Assembly (NCBI GenBank): GCA_025642065.1 | Contig: JAODUP010000106.1 | Location: forward strand, 185,001 to 249,000 | Direction: 5' to 3' | Source of the DNA: Paralvinella palmiformis | Taxonomy: Eukaryota > Annelida > Polychaeta > Terebellida > Alvinellidae | DNA: 64,000 nucleotides | Shown here: positions 37,042 through 49,104 of the stretch, piece after piece | Numbering within the stretch: the first letter of the stretch is position 1 | Layout: the number at the start of each line of letters is the position of its first letter | Notes under the pieces: generated by a model | Told to the model about the DNA's origin: nothing | The model's database searches: none | Seen by the model: the letters and a program-made list of their open reading frames with translations, nothing else | Translations under genes and position numbers: made by a program

Positions 37042-37314
37042 TACAGAAATCTTGGAGCTGCACAAAATCACAGACCACTGATTACCGCCGAGTGTTGTCA
37101 TATTATGTGGTCAACATTCAGAATGTGACCCTTCTCTTTCCTTAGCGCGTTGACTGTTTGTGCGTGTTCTATGGGAAACGTTTATTTTGAATCTGTAATT
37201 TTCTGTTTCCCACACATCGTTTCTCCGTGCATTCGTTAAAATCACTACACAAGGAGATCGTGGATCGTGACTGATATAGCTGGACATTCGAAGTAAGGTG
37301 GATGCCCACTTTTG

Positions 37315-37714
37315 CATGGTTCCCACAGCCAAGGAAATATGATTTTCCACGACATTTCCATGACAAAATAACCATTTTCCAGGATAAAGCATACAAGATT
37401 TAAAAGTAATAAATCAAGACATGTACGAAAAAACAGATATTTAATCAATGTAGGATCGATTATTGAAATTTTTATGGTACAGCCTCCCCCTCACCCCTTC
37501 TAACTATCTGATCCACCCACTTTTATTTAAATTTTGACTGACATGGAATTTCAAGACTATGTATCGACACTCTTTTTCTTCTAGGTATATTATTTATTCA
37601 CAGGTTTTATTTTTTTTTTTCTGAAGTGGACCTTTTCACATTCAATATTTTTTCCAGGAGATTTCTGGAAAATTAATTTATTTTCAAGGTTTTCCAGGAT
37701 GCGTGGGAACCCTG
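37315..37714. mobile_element. hAT-like MITE, copy 3
   Basis: Ends CATGGTTCCCACA and GCGTGGGAACCCTG. Flanks CACTTTTG and CTTTTGGC share CTTTTG. It aligns along its length with the copies at 30.0 and 31.9 kb, including the AATCAATGTAGGATC region and the terminal TTTTCCAGGATGCGTGGG. Confidence 0.65.
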
Positions 37715-38145
37715 CTTTTGGCTTTATTGGGGATTTTCCTACTTGACCCAAAATTATATAGATATCTTAAAATTTTATTTATAAACAATATGGCATTTGT
37801 GTGAGATGCTGATTCACTCCAGAATATACATTGCATAGCAAGAATCCTAGTTGTAAACAAGGAAATTACGTTTATATGTATTTGAGGGAGAGGGGGTCAC
37901 TGGGGAGAGTGGATTACATATCTAGTGAGCGCCTATTGTGGTTAAATTATATTGTGAACACCAAAGAGGAAGTTGGCTCACAGCTGATAAACAATTTGCT
38001 CAATGCCCTGTACCTGATTTTCTACAATGTTATCACTGTGAAAATATCCTAGTAGCATCAAAATTAAAAATAAAAAGCCATTATAAGAACTTCTTGCTGC
38101 ATAAAATCTCTCAGCCGGTAATTATGAAGAACGACATCAAATAAC

Positions 38146-38375
38146 TGTTAGTCAATTTGCCTTAGCAGTTAATGTGGTGCCCTGGAAACAAGAAGGTCCT
38201 TGGTTCAATTCCGGCAATCGAACATTCACACGGTTGATCAAATCGCAACTGAACACCTGACTGGATGAGATTTTAGACGAGTGTCATCAGATTACGGAGG
38301 GATCCAAATAGAATACCGGCATACGGCAGAAGATGGCGGCAAGACAGACCCGGGATAATAATCTCAGGTCAGGTA
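38146..38375 (+). mobile_element. Possible tRNA-derived SINE
   Basis: GCCTTAGCAGTTAATGTGGT, then TTGGTTCAATTCC as a B-box-like element, then about 170 bases of unassigned body. Single copy in the window. Confidence 0.35.
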
Positions 38376-38757
38376 CATAGATTAGTCCAGTCAGCTTTTA
38401 AAAGAACCAAAAGAGCATTGATCATTTAAGTTGATGGGATAATCATGACAATCATCTTTCCTCATCATATCGTATCATTCCAATGCTGACTCTAGAACAA
38501 TCTATCTACAATTATTAAATTACACATAGATGTACCCTCTCCAATTGGTGGATGGGCATAATTATTATATCATCCTCAGTATTCAGTCATAGTCTTCTTC
38601 TTTTTGTTCATTTACATCTGTTGATATATGGTGTTGTGGTCTATTAGAGTGCCCCATCACTTCTGACTTCAGCAGCCGAGATTTCTGTTAAGATTACCTC
38701 ATCCTTAGTCAATATCAGTCGGCCTCTATATATTGACCAGTCCAACTTGGTAACAGA

Positions 38758-39016
38758 ACCCAAGCTAAACTAGTAAAAGCCAGGCTAAACTAGTCAAACC
38801 CAGGCTAAACTAGTAAAACCCAGGCTAAACTAGTCAAACCCAGGCTAAACTAGTCAAACCCAGGCTAAACTAGTATAACCCAGGTTAAACTAGTATAACC
38901 CAGGCTAAACTAGTAAAACCCAGGCTAAACTAGTAAAACCCAGGCTAAACTAGTATAACCCAGGCTAAACTAGTAAAATCCAGGTTAAACTAGTAAAACC
39001 CAGGCTAAACTAGTAA
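38758..39016. repeat. 20-bp minisatellite, first array
   Basis: About 13 units of TAAACTAGTAAAACCCAGGC with variation AAA/TAT/TCA after ACTAG. The same family continues at 39647 after a 630-bp spacer. Confidence 0.92.
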
Positions 39017-39646
39017 GGAGGCGAATTGATCTATTCAGCAATTGGATAACCAGAAACAATTAGAAAGTGCACTGCCTTTGACTATAATGCTGGTTGTAAC
39101 AAACTGTGGTTGACCATGCAATGCCAATGGCTTCACTTAATCCTCTATGTGGCAGGTGATTAAGCTATCAGCTAAAATTACTTGGCAATTTAATGTAGGA
39201 TTACATAAAGGAAAATAGTGTAAAATGGCTTCTATGAATCCATCTCATAACATTCCCATGTGAAATAGTTGCACATTGTTAATTACATATGTGGCTTCTA
39301 TACAACCAGAGATATAAAGAGGGGGGAAATGAAGGTTGAATTATAATCTCATTGTCTCTCAAAGTAATATATACACTGAATAATTTCTTACTATTTTGCT
39401 GATGTTAAAGGAGTTATCAAATATGGCCGCTATTAAGGGTGGTAGACCTGGTGACTCTGTACGGATGTTTTGTTATTGTTTTGTGTAGTATATTATTATT
39501 GGTGTGCTCAATATAGACAATAAATGTTTAATTTGCATTTAGTTGGTTTGCTTGAATCAATTAGTGGTGCATTATGTCTAAAAATTAGTTTAACCAGGGT
39601 TTAACCCAAAATGGGGGTTTAGCTCAGCGGATCTGCCAACCCTGAT
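39017..39646. other. Spacer between the two 20-bp arrays
   Basis: No gene seen. Its right end reads TTTAACCAGGGTTTAACCC, which resembles the array unit and may be a diverged progenitor. Confidence 0.4.
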
Positions 39647-40123
39647 AACCCAGGTTAAACTAGTATAACCCAGGTTAAACTAGTATAACCCAGGTTAAAC
39701 TAGTATAACCCAGGTTAAACTAGTATAACCCAGGTTTAATCTAGTAAAACCCAGGCTAAACTAGTAAAACTCAGGTTAAACCCAGGCTAAACTAGTAAAA
39801 CTCAGGCTAAACTATTAAAACCCAGGTTAAACTATTAAAACCCAGGTTAAACTAGTATAACCCAGGTTAAACTAGTATAACCCAGGTTAAACTAGTATAA
39901 CCCAGGTTTAATCTAGTAAAACCCAGGCTAAACTAGTAAAACTCAGGTTAAACCCAGGCTAAACTAGTAAAACCCAGGTTAAACTAGTATAACCCAGGTT
40001 AAACTAGTATAACCCAGGTTAAACTAGTATAACCCAGGTTTAATCTAGTAAAACCCAGGCTAAACTAGTAAAACTCAGGTTAAACCCAGGCTAAACTAGT
40101 AAAACCCAGGTTAAACTCTAACC
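39647..40123. repeat. 20-bp minisatellite, second array with higher-order period
   Basis: About 24 units, mostly AACCCAGGTTAAACTAGTAT. A variant block containing GGTTTAATCTAGT recurs at 39737, 39909 and 40041. The last interval is 132 bp and the first is 172 bp (132 plus two units), showing a composite repeat amplified as a block. Confidence 0.92.
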
Positions 40124-40164
40124 CTGCCCCAGACCAATGGTAACTGTTTGTTTAATTAAGTAGC

Positions 40165-40322
40165 CCGGTGGTAGCCGTTGTACTGGTTACACCTGAGACA
40201 TAATGGCCATGTGGGTAACCCTAGGGAAACAAATAGTACAAACACAGGTGTGAGCCAGATTTGAACCCATAACCTGGAGGTTTGTGGCACAGTGCTCTCT
40301 GAGTACTGTGCCATCAGAATGC
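40165..40322 (-). mobile_element. tRNA-derived SINE-like element, family E-like
   Basis: The minus strand has TGGCACAGTACTCAGAGAGC, then CCAGGTTATGGGTTCAAATC, both similar in layout to the element at 58.7 kb. Decayed. Confidence 0.4.
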
Positions 40323-41503
40323 CATGCCACGAGCAGACATGGGGTCAATTCAATTCCGGAATTGTTTATTTAAAAAAAAAAGGAATTGGAATTAATAAAT
40401 TTGGAATTGGAATTGAAATTCACTATAAAAATAATGTAATCCACAGATTAATTTACCATTTAATTTTTTTAATTCAGAAATATTTCTTCCATGACAATCC
40501 TACTTGGAATATATACATGTGCAACCCCTATACACAAGGTAAGTCTATCAATGTGCAGCTATGTGTGTGTGTGTGTGTGTGTGTATGTGCTTATGTAGAA
40601 ACAGATCCACAGTCATTTTCCAAGATCAGGTTCTATAATTGGTCGATCCATGTCTAAGTGGGTGGACTCTACGAATCCTTCGTGCGAAACTGTTGATGCC
40701 GTAGCCACTGAAAAACATCATAATTATGTGGACCAAACTTATTGCGTACACCAAACTGCACTGAAATGTTGTCATAATCACTTCCTTGTAATGCCATATG
40801 CCACAAGTCATCTTCACAATGTTGTCTTTTCCATTATAATAATAATTACAATGATAATTAACCAGTGCAGTATTTTCCTACATTTAAGATGGAAAAACTC
40901 TTAATTAGTTGAAAATGACTCCACTGTTTACTGACTGATACAGTATCATAATAATTAATCACTGAGACTGAAAAGGTCTATACTTTAAGTATGTGACCAA
41001 ACATTTTTAATTAAAGATAGAGCACTGATTTGTAATATTCATTGCGGATCCAATGGTATCTGTTTCATGATTATAGCTCAAATATTAAGGAAGCTTGAGA
41101 CTTTTCACTTCTTCAAGAATGTCGGATTTATGGCTACTTATTTAACATGGAAATGAATGGGAAGATCTGTGACATGAAATCCAATTTTCACAAAAAAATT
41201 CATAACTCTCTAATATTCAATGAATAGCTTGTCTAACTAACTAATTGATGTTTAAAAAACTAAATATATATAAAGTTTACACACACACACTCTCACACAC
41301 TTATGTCATGTCATATCACAATGTTTGTCAAGGATTGTGTATTTTTCAGTGTTTTCATTATATAATAAAATGATAAAGCGGATTAGATCTAGTTGAGCAC
41401 CAGCCCCTATTCGTCTATAAGACTAAGTCCAACTATAATGACTTTATCATAAACACAAACATACTTTACATCAACAATTAAGTTCTTAAAAGTGTCCACT
41501 TAC

Positions 41504-41640
41504 TGTCACAGGTTGATCAGACAGCTGAACTCTTCAAAATTACGTCTTCTGGCGTGTAAATCATCGCATAATTCGCCAATAATCAAGAGACAGCAGACAC
41601 TCTCCAGGGATTTTAACTCAAAAAACCAGGAAGTAAAGCT
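41504..41640 (-). promoter_or_regulatory. Candidate 5' noncoding exon and promoter of the Src-like gene
   Basis: A strong donor GACA|GTAAGT lies at 41504/41503 after a CpG-containing stretch with no long ORF. The coding exon at 34254 begins with an acceptor and so needs an upstream partner. The resulting intron would be 7.2 kb. The upstream limit is arbitrary; no TATA box is evident. Confidence 0.3.
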
Positions 41641-41835
41641 CCCGCTTAAGGTCATGCGCGTCAACTAATGTGCTGCCATCTAGCGGACGCATGTCGACGT
41701 TGTGATCAGTTTCCACGAACATGCTGTATGCTGCCGTTATGATAGTTATGGCGTTCCGTTTCTTGTTACAGCTGACGGCGACCTACGTTTATGGTAACTG
41801 GGATGAAACATGTAAGAAACGAAACTCTTAACTCT

Positions 41836-42122
41836 TAGCCTCGTTGGCCACATGGGTAGAGCGTGAGACTATTTACCTATGGCTATGGTCATTCTGTGCT
41901 GGAGGTCGCCGGTTCGCACCTCGGCCGTGGCACTACAGTAGGAGAAGTTTTCCATCCAGCTAGGCAACCGGCAAGGTTTTCTCCATCGAGCATGTCATCT
42001 ATTCTAAATTCTAAATTTGTTTAGAATTAGTCTCCGTGTGGAAGCTATAAATTACAGACCATATGCGTCTCCCCCATTTGAGGTTGCCAGCCACGCTAAA
42101 AACTACCATTTCGGCTAATATA
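41836..42122 (+). mobile_element. tRNA-derived SINE, family C
   Basis: Head CTCGTTGGCCACATGGGTAG, B box GCCGGTTCGCACCTC; body TCCATCCAGCTAGGCAACCG, CTAAATTTGTTTAGAATTAG and AAGCTATAAATTACAGACC; end TTGAGGTTGCCAGCCACG and TACCATTTCGGCTAATATA. Copies at 9.9 and 56.6 kb. Confidence 0.75.
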
Positions 42123-42554
42123 TTATTATTATAATATGTGTGTGTGCGCGCGTGTGTGTGCGTGTGTGTGCGTGCGTGTGTTTTCGCGGGCGCGTGTGTG
42201 TCTGCAATTTATCTCAATAATAATAATGATTCATTTGGGATGCTGGTTCGCAGGATATTGAAATCATCCACCCTCGATGTTGTGAGCCGAGAAATCATTC
42301 ACCGAATGAATCACACGACTCTGGATGGTCAACGTTTATGAATGTATACACCTTTAACAGGTTTGATTTTATTCCGCCATTAAAATAAAACCGGGCTTCT
42401 AAATGGTTATGGCCTCAGAATCAATACACATCTTAATCAAAGTCGACTGCTCGTAGACGTTGTAGGCCGAAACCGGAATGAATACCCACTTACGCAGGAC
42501 AAAAACGCAATTTTTATACAGAAGTGCGCCGAAAATAATCGACCAATATTACGA

Positions 42555-42870
42555 TTAGGCTAATTTAAATAACTGAATTTTGAAAACTTTATAAAATAGT
42601 TCTATACTTGCAGCACGTCTAATACCATCCGGCGTCCGAGAGCTGGTGCTCGGAAGTATTTCGTTCCACACATCGACGGGTGACCGACCGTTTGGCGTGC
42701 GATCAAAGCTGAATAGGGACTTAGACGGCAGAGGTCTAACTGGTTTGTGATTTTGGATCAGATTGCTGAAACGTATCGGTGCTAGATCACCGAGTACTTG
42801 TAATGTGTGAAACGCGCCGTTGAAACGGAAACGTACAGGAAGACAGTTGCAACGGGAATAAAGCGAGTGT
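42555..42870 (-). mobile_element. CR1-like LINE C-terminal fragment
   Basis: The minus-strand frame has CNCLPVRFRFNGAFHTLQVL, LGDLAPIRFSNLIQNHKP, SPVDVWNEILP and SIELFYKVFKIQLF. This matches the usual order LHWLPV-x-x-R, LAP-x-YL, VWN-x-LP and FK-x-x-LK-x-x-LF at the end of CR1-type ORF2. No 3' tail is recognised. Confidence 0.65.
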
Positions 42871-43189
42871 GATTTATCGGAGAGATAGATGCGGGGGGAG
42901 GGGGGTAATGTTATAGATGAATGCATTGCAGTAGTCGCTTCCAAAGATTATAATTGATTAGACTAGTGCCGTATATGTTTCATCACTTAGGTACTTAAAC
43001 ATAAGCCCGGTATTTTCCTTGTTTCATAACAGGAAGATTTATAAATAAGTCACTATCTTATCAATTCCAATAGTATTGTCTTGTACAAGGCTAGCATTTC
43101 TTACCGACATGGTAACAACCATAACGCGGGGATTTTCGGCTCTTTCCCGTGTCGTATGCGTGATAGCACACCGATTATTTTTCATGTTC

Positions 43190-43400
43190 TTAATTACTTA
43201 CTTTTGCCCGTCGTCCCTCCTGGGACATAGGTCATTGACCACCATCTTCCAGATTCTTCTGTCCTGGGCTTCATAGGCCCTCATAATGAAGACCCTTCCT
43301 CTTCCGGGCAAGTCTTCTCCGTCAATTGATTGATTTACGCCCAACCCTCCTCCTTTCTCATCCGGGATTGGGACCGGCCAAGGCAAAGGATTTTTCACAC
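43190..43400 (-). mobile_element. Possible LINE C-terminal fragment
   Basis: The minus-strand frame reads WPVPIPDEKGGGLGVNQ, GRGRVFIMRAYEAQDRR and WKMVVNDLCPRRDDGQK. The DR-x-x-W-x-x-x-V-x-DLCP-x-R arrangement is reminiscent of the end of some RTE/Jockey-type polymerases. No catalytic motif is present, so the call is tentative. Confidence 0.35.
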
Positions 43401-43618
43401 GTTCACTTTCAGCAAATGTTGTTTTTCATTTAAAGTTATCTTAATTATGTCTGCAATTCAGGATCCAATTAAAAACTCCTGTACATCTCGATATATGGAT
43501 ATCATCGACTTAATTGGTTCAAATGGATCAATTGTTTGGTTCTAAGACACCGATCCCTGTTATACGCCAAAATTAAGGCGCAGATTTTGGGATGTTTTAA
43601 TAAATAAGACAAAGATAC

Positions 43619-43619
43619 G

Positions 43620-43651
<32 letters not shown>

Positions 43652-43680
43652 TCACACACACACACACGCACGCGCGCACG

Positions 43681-43720
<40 letters not shown>

Positions 43721-43722
43721 AA
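43619..43722. repeat. (CT)n(CA)n(TA)n compound microsatellite
   Basis: CT, then CA/CG, then TA in order. Confidence 0.92.
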
Positions 43723-43997
43723 GGAAGCTTTAATAGGAATAAAAGCTGAAAACGTCTTATCATACCATCTTTTCTATAATACATCATGCTCCTGTGGGAG
43801 CTGGGCATCTATGAAATAGGTAGGGTCTAGACATACTGTAAACACTTCATCATCATGTCGGTAACTTATTCTCTAGTTAGTCGCACTTGCTCTTTACATT
43901 GAAGAGCTCTAGTTGTCACATCTCTTGTTAAATATTTTTGTATTTATTCTAAATATGGTCAGCGAAACTTAAACAAGGAAAATATTTAAATTAATTA

Positions 43998-44192
43998 GGC
44001 CTCTGTGGTCTAGTTGGTAGCGCGTTGGATCACAGATCATTACCACCCGAGTTCGATTCTCGGCGTGGGCATATCTGAAGGCTGTTTCGTCTTTGGCTTC
44101 GCTTCATTAGCTTTGGAGGTCGTTCGGCCCATTTAGCCTACCATGTGCACAAACGTAACCGTAAAACATCAATCATGAATCATCATCATCAT
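43998..44192 (+). mobile_element. tRNA-derived SINE, family A
   Basis: Full-length: head GGCCTCTGTGGTCTAGTTGG, B box GAGTTCGATTCTC, body TTTGGAGGTCGTTCGGCCC, tail CGTAAAACATCAATCATG plus ATC repeats. Confidence 0.82.
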
Positions 44193-44755
44193 GGTCAGAG
44201 ATGAACCAATTACAGTATCCATAAGACTTTATAATTACATGAATATGCATTAATAACTGGACGCCGACGGCGGTACTCACTTTCTGAGGTACAGCATCCC
44301 TAATTTTTCATTCGCAGTTGCTCTTAAGGATATACCAGTGAATATAATTAGTGAGTGGGTGAGTTCGGTGTTTAATCTCTACTTTGGTATCACACCTCAG
44401 AGATATGAGTATCGGGAAACGTCTCCAGAAACATTGCTATATTGCGTCAATTCAAACGCCAAAATGTTCCACGCAATCACTGGGCACGCGAGGGTCCCCC
44501 CTCCCCAAAATATGTTGTAACAGCTCCATTTGTTAACATGAGTAGTATCGGTGTGCGTGTGCATGCGTGCGTGTGCGTGCGAGCGGGCGTGTGTTTATTA
44601 AATACCACACAATTTTAACTGCGTCGAATGCTTTGCCATTAGTCACATGCTCGGCGCGATCAAACAACGTACACCACTGACCTAGTTACCTACTAATGTT
44701 TTCCGTCTGTTATCCAAATCATTGTCCAATGGTGTCCGCGTCATATTAGCCTAGT

Positions 44756-45040
44756 TCACCGTCGAGGATCAACAGCTTTTCCTTTTCTGGCTCCAGTCGT
44801 ATCGGCGACGAGATCCTTGACTTTGTCACATTTGGAGAATAGATGCTCGATACTTCTACTCCGACTCCTGATCTTCGCGAGCTCCTCAACGACTTCTCCC
44901 ATTTCGTCGTCATATTTGCACATTCGTTGTCGGAGATTGCGATAGTATTTCTCGATTTGGGCGTTCATTCGCTGTTCAAGTATCGTGTTAGCTTCGTGAA
45001 CTTGAACTAGTTGTCTGTTATTAGACTTTGCTCCTGCCAT
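44756..45040 (-). CDS. Hypothetical small coiled-coil protein or first exon
   Basis: The 94-codon ORF opens with ATG in good context (CAGGATGGCA) and ends with TGA. The product is charged and helical, with heptad-like leucine and isoleucine spacing (NTILEQRMNAQIEKYYRNL, EVVEELAKIRS) and a basic end. Its CpG-containing, balanced codon use differs from the AT-rich surroundings. A donor-like CGACG|GTGAAC lies just before the stop, so this may be the first exon of a longer gene. I saw no matching downstream exon. No family recognised. Confidence 0.35.
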   Translation of the reverse strand: MAGAKSNNRQLVQVHEANTILEQRMNAQIEKYYRNLRQRMCKYDDEMGEVVEELAKIRSRSRSIEHLFSKCDKVKDLVADTTGARKGKAVDPRR

Positions 45041-45049
45041 CCTGGCGCG

Positions 45050-47850
45050 TTTCGGAAGTTTCGCCCGTGGTGCGTTTGTCTTTTAAGTACCGCCACTAGA
45101 TTAACTAGTGCATGGTTGTTGTGCTCCGTCTGGAAACGAACCGGCATCCGTTCCGTTGAGCAGATGTCTTCACCTTGTCGATGCGCCGTATTTCTTACCC
45201 GGATCTATCACAGGCAGCAGCAGACCCAATTAAGGATCATCGGATCCGCCTTTCGTCAAATATTCAGGACGAAACAATTTTCAGGACTAAAAAGCCCTTC
45301 CATGAGTCGTCCTTGCATCTGCGAACCGCAACCTTACGGCTTATTATCGTCCTAACACTGCACGAAATACTGGTCTCCGACCTTTGTACCTGGATCGCGA
45401 AAGATAAAGACTCGTGTTAGAAAAGCAATAACAGTAGACCGTCTTACCAAATGGTGGCGCTGTCGAGGGGGGGGGGAGGGGGTGGAGGTCGAGTGGTCTT
45501 TCCTTCCACGAACTCCACGATGGCTTAATTGAATATTATCAATCCCGTCGTGAGGCCGTCTTTGAGGGCGGCGGGGGGGGGGGGTTATTATATTTCAGTG
45601 TCAATGCATTCAGCTTCAGGCTTCGATCTGTATGTGTTTCGTTGAATGAGCGTCCTGTTTGGTTTATGGACGAACCGATCCCGTCAGTCAATTGACGACG
45701 ATTGGTCTTTGTCTGACACAAAGGGCATTCAAAATTTGACACAATAAGTTCTCGTCTGTTCTAAACAGAAATGCGAGGTTTCTCTTAAACGAGATCTCGG
45801 ATTGTCAGAAGTGTCCATTCCATGCATGTGGGGTGTGGGGGGGGGGAGTTTGGAGAGCACGCAGAAGCGCGGACGTAAATACGAATTCCCATACGCACGA
45901 CTGATGGTATGCGCATACACACGAATGCGTGCTTATTTCAATTGAAGACGAACACGAAGCGCTTAGATAATCGTAAGAAATGCGTGTGACACCGAGGAAA
46001 GTGAAAACCCTAATAAAGGAGATGGAGTTGGTCTTCTTACCTTTAAATCGAGTTATTGCTGTGTGTGTAAAATTTATCGACTACACATGGCGTGTTGTGC
46101 AGTCAGGATCTCGTTTTGAAACGAGAATCTCAAATGAACCATATGGACAACATATAAAGCTAATTTGTTAACGTATAATCCTGCGAGAGTGCTATTATAT
46201 TTGAAGGCATATTATTACTAAATATGAATGGGTTACTGTCATACACGATTAGCTCTCATAGTCGACAATTTAATGTACCCCACTCCACCCTACGTCATTC
46301 CAAAAGTAGTTTTAAAGCCTTTCATTATATTTGAAATGGACTTTTTTAATCCGTTATCGTTAATTTATTTATTTCACATCCTTCTATCGTGAAGTAGATG
46401 ATGTAGCTGAGTGACGTAATGTCGGACGTAATGACGTTCGCTGAAGTGAAATTTACTCTAAAACAGTGGCGTAAAGACGAATTTGACGTAGAGCCGAAAT
46501 TACGTAAAGGTGTTTAGATCGATTCAATTACCCCTGGCGCCACCATGCGGCTGAAATTCACACTACGGTCTCGGGTTAGAAGTCTGAGAATCACACTGTG
46601 TTGCGTGGCGACTGACGCGTGTAGTGGCCGATAAATGTCTACATAGGCTATTTACCACCTATAGTTGGATTTTATTTATAGTCCATTAAGGTTATGTGAT
46701 CTCCAGATCATAATTTTGCATTTAATAGGAATGGCATAGACTTTATTCAATAGATATATGCCACTAAACTAAGTAACGTTCAGCGTGGTTTGCATGGCTG
46801 TCATGGTCCGGCCTGTCTAGTTCAAACTTATTTGTTTTGTAACCTTTGTCACATAGATTATAATTCTACGGGTGATTCCTATTACCGTAACATTGGTATT
46901 TACATATGATTTCTTGTATTGAAAGTGAACTGTTTTATTTCCGAATCAGCCATTCGTGCAATGTTTACTACATGTAAATTTCATAATAATTTTTTTTTAT
47001 TTAATAATATACGGTGATACGTGATATACGATCGGTTCCCAGGCACAAATAAGAATAATATTTCCAAAACTCAACATTAGATATTTAGACAATCTTCATT
47101 AAAATCAATTTACATTCAGCTTAAAGTTTAATTTTAAAATCATTTATTTAATTACTTGAAACCCATGCTAAAACATTTCCTACAAGTCAGTGTGAATAAA
47201 TAAGGCTTAGCTGTGTCATTCATCTGAAAAGATCGGTCCGGTCAATCATTGGGTTATATCCTGATAATTAGTATTGGGTTAAATCCGTTGGAAAGACACT
47301 AGCGTACAGCTGAAATACTAGTCTCAGGCTCCGTGTAATATGAAATAATTTGCTGAAATATTTCCAGTATTTATCGTTAGTGAAAAGTTGCCATCCCTTG
47401 TTAACAGTGGGCGCCCTAGCTGTTTCTAACCCGGGACCGCAGTTGCTAACTGATGCAACGCATTTCGCCTGGATCAGTCTATTACTGTACTTCTTTGTAC
47501 GAGGCCAAACATTCCGATTATAACTAGTGTCAACTGCCCAATTATTAAGGATCTAAACCTGGACACTTGTACTCAATGGTGTAACACATACCACAGTACA
47601 ACGCTACAGCTAACCGACATTAGAATAACTGACGGTTTACGTTAACAGATTGTTGGCGCCAGGAAGGTGATAGTCGTTTAGTCAGCATTCAATGTATGGC
47701 TGATATTTAGATGTAAACATACAACCAACGTAGGATACTGAATGGCATTATAAACGATATTCTACAATAAAAGGAACTGATAAATGAAAACATTCGAAAC
47801 AGCCATTTACATTTGACCTTCGTTTTACATGTTATTGTACTTACGTGATA
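45050..47850. other. Intergenic DNA
   Basis: A CpG-containing stretch at 45050-45300 lies upstream of the coiled-coil ORF and may hold its promoter. G-runs occur at 45460 and 45570. Further right only the TGACGT repeat at 46.4 kb is recognised. Confidence 0.35.
46395..46500 (-). repeat. TGACGT-rich interspersed repeat, copy 2
   Basis: The minus strand reads CTCTACGTCAAATTCGTC, AGCGAACGTCATTACGTCC and GACATTACGTCACTCAGC, aligned block for block with 10655-10745. Confidence 0.55.
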
Positions 47851-48089
47851 TTTTCAGAAACATTTACAATTATAGTAGTAAGTGATTTCGATTTTCCGAG
47901 ATTTCTAAACTACACGCGCTGGCCGAAGAGTAGCTCAGACACGTGTGTAGGTCTACGTACGTATAAATATATGGAGGTGCAGAATATTTTATATTTAGAT
48001 TTATATATAGCTTTATTTCTGTATAGATTTGTGGAGGTGTTGTTATCAAAGGATGTTTAGATGTTGATGTTCTGCTATATATTTATCCT

Positions 48090-48090
48090 G

Positions 48091-48152
<62 letters not shown>

Positions 48153-48172
48153 ACACACACACACACATGATA
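48090..48172. repeat. (CA)n(TA)n(CA)n compound microsatellite
   Basis: First of three CA-TA compounds spaced roughly 0.4 kb apart (others at 48450 and 48880). It borders the LINE tail fragment. Confidence 0.92.
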
Positions 48173-48310
48173 TTTGACGTTTATAGCATTGTATAATTTT
48201 ACTGTTGGGTAACTTGTATACTTTACAGTGTTGTATAATTTCACTATTCAGCACCTTGGAATGGCTTTCGTCAAAATGGTGCTTAATTAAATATATGTAA
48301 TCATGATCGT
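48166..48310 (+). mobile_element. LINE 3' tail fragment
   Basis: The segment ending CTTGGAATGGCTTTCGTC then GGTGCTTAATTAAATAT matches the 3' end of the LINE at 22.97-23.80 kb. Only the noncoding tail remains. Confidence 0.5.
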
Positions 48311-48328
48311 CATAGGAATCATCTTAAT

Positions 48329-48360
<32 letters not shown>

Positions 48361-48449
48361 ACAGCATCTCATGAAAGTTCTTAGGATGGAACATCGTAAT
48401 ACATAATTTAGGTTTAATTAAATACGTTAAAAGCACTGTCACAAAGGAT

Positions 48450-48451
48450 CA

Positions 48452-48516
<65 letters not shown>
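48450..48516. repeat. (CA)n(TA)n compound microsatellite
   Basis: Second of the three CA-TA compounds. Confidence 0.92.
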
Positions 48517-48518
<2 letters not shown>

Positions 48519-48879
48519 TTCATACACACAATAGTTCCTATTGGGTTGAGTCGTGTTATATCGCTGCTATTAGTATTAATCTGAATGTATTCTGATTTAT
48601 GCTTATATTATTCATACATTATTCATACTGTGTATTAATATTTAATTTTTCCATTTTAGGCTTAATCTTTAATGTTCGACACAAAGCCTGGTTTTGTTTT
48701 AATCACAGTTTCTTTTTTATATTTAGATTATCCTCTATTTTAGAAATTAGTTTTTTCTTTCATTTTTCTCTAATTTTAACGGTAACTAATTATACTTGCA
48801 ATTAAATATTTTTTTTAATCAGTTTGGAGTTATAATTGTTGTTTGAATGAAAGTATAACACCTGTGCCAGCGCCTTTAT

Positions 48880-48880
48880 A

Positions 48881-48934
<54 letters not shown>
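48880..48934. repeat. (CA)n(TA)n compound microsatellite
   Basis: Third of the three CA-TA compounds. Confidence 0.92.
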
Positions 48935-48936
<2 letters not shown>

Positions 48937-49040
48937 GAGTTCACAAACACTGTCACCCACACACACCGACACACATTATCTGTGTCTGTGCCTTATTATA
49001 TACAGCTAACACACATACACACAGAGAGAGAGAGAGAGAG

Positions 49041-49104
49041 ATGTTTTACGGCCACTGTCGAACTCAGGTGGTCCGACGCGCTACCAACTAGACCATGGAG
49101 GCCC
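49041..49104 (-). mobile_element. tRNA-derived SINE, family A, internally deleted
   Basis: Only the tail (GGCCGTAAAACATC) and the head (GCGTCGGACCACCTGAGTTC to CATGGTCTAGTTGG) remain, fused at about 49058. The body is missing. Confidence 0.6.

Noticed and set aside
38758..40123. Regular short repeats that might suggest a CRISPR-like array
   Set aside because: Units are contiguous, 20 bp, with no unique spacers, in an animal genome; this is a minisatellite.
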